This document shows positions 58,996 to 64,000 of a DNA stretch of 64,000 nucleotides, piece after piece (the stretch's first letter is position 1; the number at the start of each line of letters is the position of its first letter). The position numbers and the translations under genes are program-made. Where the stretch lies: NCBI GenBank assembly GCA_019104865.1, contig JAHRWZ010000008.1, forward strand, positions 78,292 through 142,291, read 5' to 3'. Under the pieces are notes generated by a model. The model was not told the origin of the DNA and ran no database searches. It saw only the letters and a list, made by a program, of their open reading frames with translations. This DNA comes from Castellaniella sp. (GTDB lineage: Bacteria > Pseudomonadota > Gammaproteobacteria > Burkholderiales > Burkholderiaceae_B).

Positions 58996-59468
58996 AAGTG
59001 TCCTTTTTCGCTACAAGCGCTGAGCCATGCGCGTCGTCCGGTGCCTGCATACTCCAGAAAAATATCCAGATCTGGAGGCGGCAACCGGGTGCCTGCCTGT
59101 TCGGGCCATTCGATCAGGACGACAGCATGTTCATCGAGCAGTTCGCCAAAGCCTGCGTCCCGCCATTCGTGCGCACTGCTAAATCTATAGAAATCAAAGT
59201 GATAGAAGTATAAGTTAGAAACATTATAGCTTTCAAGAAGCGCGTAGCTAGGACTTTTTATCCGACCGGTCACGCCACCGGCCCGCAACAGGGCGCGCGC
59301 CAGGCTGGTTTTGCCCGCTCCCAATTCACCGCGTAGATGGATGCGTCCCCCAGGAGAAAGGGCTTCCGGCCCATGGCCACACACCAGCGCGGCCAGGCGT
59401 TGCGCCAGGGCCACGGTGGCCTCTTCATCGGGCAGAAGCCATTCCAAGGGGGGGGATGGTGTCGTCAT
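58962..59468 (-). CDS. tsaE: tRNA threonylcarbamoyladenosine biosynthesis ATPase TsaE
   Basis: 168 residues from ATG 59468. Walker A GELGAGKTSLARALLRAGG, the SPSYALLESY switch, HFDFYRF and the acidic VLIEWPEQAG are diagnostic. It powers the TsaBD complex in t6A37 formation. Oddity: the segment encoding SPSYALL to FYRFSS (about 59168-59263) is very AT-rich (25% GC over 59181-59240) and uses codons such as ATA, TTA and AGA, unlike the rest of the gene. tsaE-amiC order is standard for Burkholderiales. Confidence 0.95.
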   Translation of the reverse strand: MTTPSPPLEWLLPDEEATVALAQRLAALVCGHGPEALSPGGRIHLRGELGAGKTSLARALLRAGGVTGRIKSPSYALLESYNVSNLYFYHFDFYRFSSAHEWRDAGFGELLDEHAVVLIEWPEQAGTRLPPPDLDIFLEYAGTGRRAWLSACSEKGHLWLTHLTPSRR

Positions 59469-59511
59469 GATTCGGGTTCCCAGACTGCCGAGCATTGTAC
59501 GGGGTGGCCGA

Positions 59512-60405
59512 TCACCCGGCGACCCCCAGCCAGAACGGCAGCGTCACCGCCGACAGCAGCGTTCCAATCGACATCGTGACCGCCACCAGGCGCCCGTCGC
59601 CGCCCATCCGGGCCGCCAGCACATGGGCCGCCGACGACGTGGGCACCGCGGAAAACAGCAGCAGCACGATACGTTCCTGAACCGGCAGATCCAGCATCCA
59701 GGTCAGCGCCAGCGTCCACAGCGGCAGCAGGATCAGTTTCGCGCCGATCATCCAGGCCATCAGCGGCGCATGCGTCCGTCCGCCGGCCAGCGACAGGGTC
59801 GCGCCGACGCACAGCAGGCCCAGGGCGATCGCGCAGGCGCCCAGACGCCCCAAGGTGACCTCGGCCGGATGCGGGATGGGAATCTGCAGAAAATTGCAGG
59901 CCAGCGCGGCCAGCGTCGCCAGGATGAAGGGATTGCGGGCCATTTCCCGCAGCGCCCGCCCGCCGTGCCGGCTGGCCAGGGCATGCACCGCACCCATGTT
60001 GCTGATGGGCACCGCGAACCCCAGGATCACCGCCATCGTCGCCTGGGCGCCGGCCCAGCCCAGGCTGGCCGCCAACGACAGCGCCAGATAGCTGTTGAAA
60101 CGAAAGGCGCATTGCGCGGTCGAGGCGTGCGCGCCAGGATCGGCGCGCACCGCCAGGCGCCCCAACCAGGCCAGGGCGATACCCCCCAGCATGATCCCGA
60201 CCGTGGCCGCCAGCAGCACCGTGGTGCTGCCCAGCGCCAGCGGCGCCCGCGTGATCGAGTGGAACAGCAGGGCCGGGAACAGCACGAAATACACCAGTTT
60301 TTCCGCCTGGACGAAAAACATCCGGTCGAACCCGAACCGGTGCAGCAGCAGCCACCCCAGGGCAATCAGCAGGAAGTCAGGCAGGATCAGCAGAATGACG
60401 GACAT
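59512..60405 (-). CDS. AEC-family transporter (auxin efflux carrier/malate permease-like)
   Basis: 297 residues from ATG 60405, about ten membrane helices in two inverted halves. ILPDFLLIALGWLLLHRFGF and YFVLFPALLFHSI at the N-terminus and AVPTSSAAHVLAARMGGDG near the C-terminus match the AEC superfamily. Bacterial members move malate, malonate or other carboxylates; the substrate is unknown. It lies 43 bases upstream of tsaE on the same strand. Confidence 0.88.
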   Translation of the reverse strand: MSVILLILPDFLLIALGWLLLHRFGFDRMFFVQAEKLVYFVLFPALLFHSITRAPLALGSTTVLLAATVGIMLGGIALAWLGRLAVRADPGAHASTAQCAFRFNSYLALSLAASLGWAGAQATMAVILGFAVPISNMGAVHALASRHGGRALREMARNPFILATLAALACNFLQIPIPHPAEVTLGRLGACAIALGLLCVGATLSLAGGRTHAPLMAWMIGAKLILLPLWTLALTWMLDLPVQERIVLLLFSAVPTSSAAHVLAARMGGDGRLVAVTMSIGTLLSAVTLPFWLGVAG

Positions 60406-60635
60406 GAAGGTGCGCGGTGGTTCCGGTTGCCTGGCATTGTAGGGTCGAGATACATTGGTGTTGTAGCTCTGCAACGGCTTTTTGGGAAACTGGCGGTTTT
60501 CATGTGTCCGGCATGGCATTCATCCCGGATTTTTGATGCAATAGCCCTAACTTCCCTTCGCGGAGTTAGAAGGAGCAGCAGCACAGGATGTTGTTTGCCT
60601 GCTCTGATTCACACCAATCTACGGAGATTTCTTAC

Positions 60636-61793
60636 ATGAAAAAGACTCTGCTCGCTGCTGCTCTGCTGGCCGGTTTCGCCACCGCCGGCGTTGCTCAAGC
60701 AGAAACGTCCGTGACGCTGTACGGTATCCTGGATACCGGCTACGGCTATCAGAATTTCAAGTACGACCACAACAACAACGACCTCCGTGCGCGTGCCTCG
60801 GGTCTGCGCGACGGTACACTCAACGGCAACCGTTGGGGCCTGAAGGGCTCCGAAGACCTGGGTGACGGCCTGCGCGCCATCTTCCAACTGGAGCAGGGTT
60901 TCAACATCGGTACCGGTGCCGCTAGCAGCTCCACCAACCAGTTCAACCGCCAGTCCTTCGTGGGTCTGTCCAGTGACAACTGGGGTACCTTCACGATGGG
61001 TCGCCAGTACTCCGCTGGTATCGACACCATGGCTGCCGAAGAAGGCAACAACCTGGGCGACTTCGACAAGGTCTTCGGCGCTGCTGGCCTGGCCAGCGGC
61101 ACCCGCGTGAACAACTCCTTCAAGTACACGACCCCCAACTTCAGCGGCTTCAAGGCTGTCTTGTTGTACGGTACTGGTGGTAATACCACCGAGCAGACCT
61201 GGGTCACCCGCAACAATAATACTGGCGAGAGCATCCGGGATCGTGGCAGCCGCGCGTCCGTGGGTCTGAATTACACCAACGGCCCGCTGGCCGTGGGTGG
61301 TGCCTACGACCGTCAGAGCGTGTACGGTCAAAATCCTGCCGGTCAGAACGTCAACGCGATGTCCGCCTGGCAGATCAATGGTGCCTATGACTTCGAAGTG
61401 GTCAAGTTCTCGGCTATGTTCGGTCAGGACCGCAACGGCAAGATCGGCTGGAACGGTGATGCGGCTGATCTGGCTGGTGGCGCCGCCCCGGCTGGTTTTG
61501 GTCTCGGCAATGGCTACCAGAACTTCAAGTCCAACAACTGGGCTGTCGGCCTGAGCGCTCCGGTTGGCCCGGGCCGCCTGTTTGCCTTCTACAACGGTTC
61601 GCACTCGAACCTGAAGGATGCCGACAAGTGGGGCGACAACGCTGGCAACATCAACGCCTACTCGTTGAAGTATGAATACCCGCTGTCCAAGCGCACCAAG
61701 CTGTACACCTACGCTTCCTACATGCAAAACGTGGGTTACGTGAAGGACCTGAAGGGTACGGAAGCCGGTATCGGCCTGAACCACAAGTTCTAA
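60636..61793 (+). CDS. Outer-membrane porin, Gram-negative Porin_4 type
   Basis: 385 residues. Signal peptide MKKTLLAAALLAGFATAGVAQA|ET, then SVTLYGILDTGYGY and LKGSEDLGDGLRAIFQLEQG, the shared opening of Burkholderiales trimeric porins. SFVGLSSDNWGTFTMGRQYS and the final NHKF (terminal Phe for BAM recognition) complete the 16-strand barrel. Codons are strongly biased, as expected for an abundant protein. GGAG at 60623-60626; a short CTAACT/AGTTAG hairpin lies in the leader. A strong terminator follows at 61872. Confidence 0.95.
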   Translation: MKKTLLAAALLAGFATAGVAQAETSVTLYGILDTGYGYQNFKYDHNNNDLRARASGLRDGTLNGNRWGLKGSEDLGDGLRAIFQLEQGFNIGTGAASSSTNQFNRQSFVGLSSDNWGTFTMGRQYSAGIDTMAAEEGNNLGDFDKVFGAAGLASGTRVNNSFKYTTPNFSGFKAVLLYGTGGNTTEQTWVTRNNNTGESIRDRGSRASVGLNYTNGPLAVGGAYDRQSVYGQNPAGQNVNAMSAWQINGAYDFEVVKFSAMFGQDRNGKIGWNGDAADLAGGAAPAGFGLGNGYQNFKSNNWAVGLSAPVGPGRLFAFYNGSHSNLKDADKWGDNAGNINAYSLKYEYPLSKRTKLYTYASYMQNVGYVKDLKGTEAGIGLNHKF

Positions 61794-61871
61794 TCGCCAC
61801 GCGTGGCTTGTCCACGCCGCGATGCGGCCCGGTTCGCCGGGCCGTCACGAACAGCGAGGGTCTCGACCTTC

Positions 61872-61911
61872 AAAGCAAGAAAGCCACTCTTCGGGGTGGC
61901 TTTCTTGCTTT
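61872..61911 (+). terminator. Rho-independent terminator of the porin gene
   Basis: AGCAAGAAAGCCACTC (61874-61889), loop TTCG, and GGGTGGCTTTCTTGCT (61894-61909) form a 16-bp stem with one T-G wobble and a stable TTCG tetraloop. AAA before and TTT after allow extension and give near-symmetry for both strands. Confidence 0.92.
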
Positions 61912-61965
61912 CCGCGCCAGACTGGCTGTGGTCCGGCATTTTTTCACAGTTCAGACCACTACACT

Positions 61966-62121
61966 TTGAACTTGGAACCCAAGACAGCATCACTGAACAT
62001 GCGCCTGCCTGCCACCCTGCTCGATGCCGTGAAGGCGCGAGCCAAAGCCAGGGGCATCCCCTACACTCGTTACGTCCGTATGCTGCTGGAATCGGACGTG
62101 ATGCGTCATAAGCCCCAGTAG
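61966..62121 (+). CDS. Orphan CopG/BrnA-like ribbon-helix-helix mini-protein
   Basis: 51 residues if started at TTG 61966; an ATG at 61999 would leave 40. The sequence NMRLPATLLDAVKARAKARG then IPYTRYVRMLLESDV is the beta-strand plus two helices of BrnA/CopG-type antitoxins. No toxin gene is beside it, and no ribosome-binding site stands out. It may be a functional solitary regulator or the surviving tail of a toxin-antitoxin locus. It lies between the porin terminator and the nuo promoter region. Confidence 0.55.
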   Translation: MNLEPKTASLNMRLPATLLDAVKARAKARGIPYTRYVRMLLESDVMRHKPQ

Positions 62122-62239
62122 GCTGGAACGAGCTTCCGGGCGAGTGCCAAGGCCTCTGCTGGACCTATGGCAGCCCAGAGTTGCGTCTGTTTGACGCCAC
62201 CAGTTCAGGCGCCTGAAAGCCGATCTGTGCTTAGCTGAA

Positions 62240-62253
62240 TTGATCCCCATCAA
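62240..62253. promoter_or_regulatory. FNR/Anr-type box upstream of nuoA
   Basis: TTGAT-CCCC-ATCAA matches the FNR consensus in all ten specific positions. It lies 89 bases before the nuoA start. A TACAAT at 62302-62307 could be the -10, putting the box centre near -67, not a standard class II position, so the effect (activation from a distance or repression from another start) is open. Confidence 0.6.
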
Positions 62254-62341
62254 ATGTGTTTCAACCCCGGGTTTTCCCGGCGACGGGGCTTGTCGAAATG
62301 CTACAATCCCGTAGTTTGATCTTCCGGAACCGAGGCCCATC

Positions 62342-62701
62342 ATGAATCTGGAACAGTACTTTCCCGTGCTGCTTTTCATCATCGTTGCCACGCTGATCGG
62401 CGCCGCCCTGCTGGCTGCCGGGCGCCTGCTGGGGCGCAACGTGCCCGATCCGGAAAAGCTGTCGGTCTACGAATGCGGCTTCGAGGCATTCGGCGACTCG
62501 CGCATGAAATTCGACGTGCGCTATTACCTGGTGGCCATCCTGTTCATCATGTTCGATCTGGAAATCGCTTTCTTGTTCCCCTGGGCCATGGCCAACGGCG
62601 CCATCGGCATGGTGGGCTTCTGGGCGGTGGCCATTTTCCTGGGCATCCTGACGGTGGGTTTCATCTACGAGTGGCGCCGTGGCGCCCTGGACTGGGAATA
62701 A
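62342..62701 (+). CDS. nuoA: NADH-quinone oxidoreductase subunit A
   Basis: 119 residues with three membrane helices. [20 protein letters not shown] and [20 protein letters not shown] are the family signatures; the acidic residues of helix 2 (FDLEIAF) are conserved. Membrane-arm subunit near the quinone tunnel of complex I. First gene of the nuo operon, with GAGG upstream and an FNR-type palindrome in the promoter region. Confidence 0.97.
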   Translation: MNLEQYFPVLLFIIVATLIGAALLAAGRLLGRNVPDPEKLSVYECGFEAFGDSRMKFDVRYYLVAILFIMFDLEIAFLFPWAMANGAIGMVGFWAVAIFLGILTVGFIYEWRRGALDWE

Positions 62702-62716
62702 TTGGGGGTGAGCAAA

Positions 62717-63193
62717 ATGGCTGTTGAAGGCGTCATGGAAAAAGGCTTCATGACCACCAGTGCGGATAAATTCCTGAACTGGGCAAAGACCGGCTCGTTG
62801 TGGCCGATGACGTTCGGCCTGGCTTGCTGCGCGGTGGAAATGATGCATGCCGGCGCGGCGCGCTACGACCTGGACCAGTTCGGCATCATCTTCCGGCCCA
62901 GCCCGCGCCAGTCCGACCTGATGATCGTGGCCGGCACACTGTGCAACAAGATGGCCCCGGCTTTACGTAAGGTCTACGACCAGATGCCGGAACCCCGCTG
63001 GGTGGTGTCCATGGGGTCCTGTGCCAATGGCGGTGGTTACTACCACTATTCCTATTCGGTGGTGCGCGGTTGCGACCGCATCGTACCGGTGGACGTCTAC
63101 GTGCCCGGCTGCCCGCCCACGGCGGAAGCCCTGGTCTACGGTCTGCTGCAGATGCAGAACAAGATCCGCCTGACCAATACCATCGCCCGCTAG
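62717..63193 (+). CDS. nuoB: NADH-quinone oxidoreductase subunit B
   Basis: 158 residues from ATG 62717; an in-frame TTG at 62702 would add five. The N2 [4Fe-4S] cluster ligands are the vicinal cysteines in [11 protein letters not shown], the Cys in [12 protein letters not shown] and the Cys in [12 protein letters not shown]. It is the last electron carrier before quinone, in the peripheral arm. A GGGGGTG ribosome-binding site directly follows the nuoA stop. Confidence 0.97.
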   Translation: MAVEGVMEKGFMTTSADKFLNWAKTGSLWPMTFGLACCAVEMMHAGAARYDLDQFGIIFRPSPRQSDLMIVAGTLCNKMAPALRKVYDQMPEPRWVVSMGSCANGGGYYHYSYSVVRGCDRIVPVDVYVPGCPPTAEALVYGLLQMQNKIRLTNTIAR

Positions 63194-63224
63194 GGCGCCG
63201 CCTGACGATCCTGATGATCCGCAT

Positions 63225-63839
63225 ATGACACGGTTACAGACTCTAGAATCCAATCTGCGCGATGTCCTGGGCGGCTCGGTCGACCTGACCGAGTCCCTGG
63301 GCGAACTCACGCTGCAATTGCCCGCCGAATCCTGGGTGGACACCTGTCGGGTGCTGCGCGATCACGCCAGCCTGCGCTTCGAAACCTGTGTGGACCTCTG
63401 CGGGGTCGATTATTCGGCCTGGAAGGCGCCCACATACGGTCCCGGTTATGCGCCCCATCCGCACCGTTTCGCGGTGGTGATCCATCTGCTGTCGGTCACG
63501 CATAACTGGCGTCTGCGGGTGCGCACCTACGCCACACACGCCGAATTCCCGGTGGTGGCGTCCCTGGTGGATATCTGGCCGGCGGTGAACTGGTACGAAC
63601 GCGAAGCCTTCGACCTGTACGGCATCGTCTTCGAGGGCCATCCGGATTTGCGCCGAATCCTGACCGACTACGGCTTCATCGGCCATCCCTTCCGGAAGGA
63701 CTTCCCCATTTCCGGCCACGTGGAAATGCGCTACGACGCCGAACAGAAGCGCGTCATTTATCAACCGGTCACGATCGAGCCGCGCGAAATCACCCCGCGC
63801 GTGGTGCGCGAGGATCACTACGGCATAGAGCGGTACTGA
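63225..63839 (+). CDS. nuoC: NADH-quinone oxidoreductase subunit C
   Basis: 204 residues. [35 protein letters not shown] and [24 protein letters not shown] are the 30-kDa subunit signatures. Separate from nuoD (not the fused NuoCD of enterobacteria), as usual in betaproteobacteria. Peripheral-arm subunit near the quinone site. One base separates its stop from the nuoD start. Confidence 0.97.
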   Translation: MTRLQTLESNLRDVLGGSVDLTESLGELTLQLPAESWVDTCRVLRDHASLRFETCVDLCGVDYSAWKAPTYGPGYAPHPHRFAVVIHLLSVTHNWRLRVRTYATHAEFPVVASLVDIWPAVNWYEREAFDLYGIVFEGHPDLRRILTDYGFIGHPFRKDFPISGHVEMRYDAEQKRVIYQPVTIEPREITPRVVREDHYGIERY

Positions 63840-63840
63840 C

Positions 63841-64000
63841 ATGGCAGAAATCCAGAACTACAACCTGAACTTCGGCCCGCAGCACCCGGCCGCGCACGGG
63901 GTGCTGCGCCTGGTGCTCGAACTGGACGGCGAAGTCGTCCAGCGCGCCGATCCGCACATCGGTCTGCTGCACCGGGCCACGGAAAAGCTGGCCGAAACGC
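63841..64000 (+). CDS. nuoD: NADH-quinone oxidoreductase subunit D (partial, cut by the window end)
   Basis: The first 53 codons of nuo[21 protein letters not shown], then [16 protein letters not shown]. These hold the [11 protein letters not shown] loop that forms part of the quinone pocket and the HIGLLHR motif. The gene is open at the right edge, consistent with a nuoABCD order. Confidence 0.96.
   Translation, partial: MAEIQNYNLNFGPQHPAAHGVLRLVLELDGEVVQRADPHIGLLHRATEKLAET

Overview
The window is GC-rich (roughly 65% by eye), gene-dense bacterial chromosome. Gene content and order suggest a betaproteobacterium of the order Burkholderiales, probably Alcaligenaceae (Bordetella/Castellaniella/Pusillimonas-like). 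The pointers are a nuoABCD operon start, a Porin_4-type porin, metG-apbC-tamA-tamB-dcd-decarboxylase order, gcvTHP behind a tandem glycine riboswitch, and pcnB-folK. The family assignment is an inference from remembered gene order. No rRNA, CRISPR array, prophage or intact insertion sequence was seen. One tRNA gene (Gly, anticodon CCC) is present.

Layout. 0.2-6.9 kb: a branched-chain-amino-acid/aromatic-acid type ABC importer (binding protein, two permeases, two ATPases) runs into a hotdog thioesterase and etfBA, which looks like one uptake-plus-acyl-CoA-oxidation operon. 7-9 kb: glutathione-dependent formaldehyde detoxification (frmA-frmB) behind a long hairpin. 9-10.2 kb: a small decayed zone with relics of a ParD-type antitoxin and an oxidoreductase around a DJ-1/PfpI gene. 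10.2-15.7 kb: housekeeping genes (VOC protein, ampD, a zinc-ribbon-like membrane protein, a CcsA-like protein, ffh, thiS, pip, trmB), then tRNA-Gly.

16-23.6 kb: the most interesting region. It is a compact low-oxygen/stress module holding a SulP transporter, UspA, a triple-BON protein, an FNR-type regulator, a PAS histidine kinase with a NarL-type regulator, a flavodoxin, a CBS-pair protein and Hsp20. Three intergenic palindromes of FNR type (TTGAY-N4-RTCAA) sit at activating distances from its genes, and a fourth perfect one lies upstream of nuoA at 62.2 kb. The content resembles a miniature of the low-oxygen-activated (lxa) locus of Burkholderia cenocepacia. 23.6-27.2 kb: metal resistance (CadA/ZntA-like ATPase, divergent CadR-like MerR regulator with its operator, CDF exporter).

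27.2-42 kb: metG, a small membrane protein, apbC/mrp, tamA-tamB, dcd, an amino-acid decarboxylase, a HI0933-type flavoprotein and a class III CoA-transferase. 42-47 kb: glycine cleavage system with promoter, tandem riboswitch and terminator. 47-60.4 kb: a tautomerase, an omega-aminotransferase, an in-frame FolK-DHFR fusion, pcnB, a HAD hydrolase, hda, purM, then a minus-strand cluster tsaE-amiC, mutL-miaA, plus DedA and an AEC transporter. 60.6-64 kb: a major porin with a strong terminator, an orphan antitoxin-like mini-gene, and the start of the nuo (complex I) operon, cut by the window end inside nuoD.

Functions are assigned from family motifs read in the translations, without database searches. 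Start codons were chosen from ribosome-binding sites and family length. Long open frames opposite real genes are common in DNA this GC-rich and were discarded.
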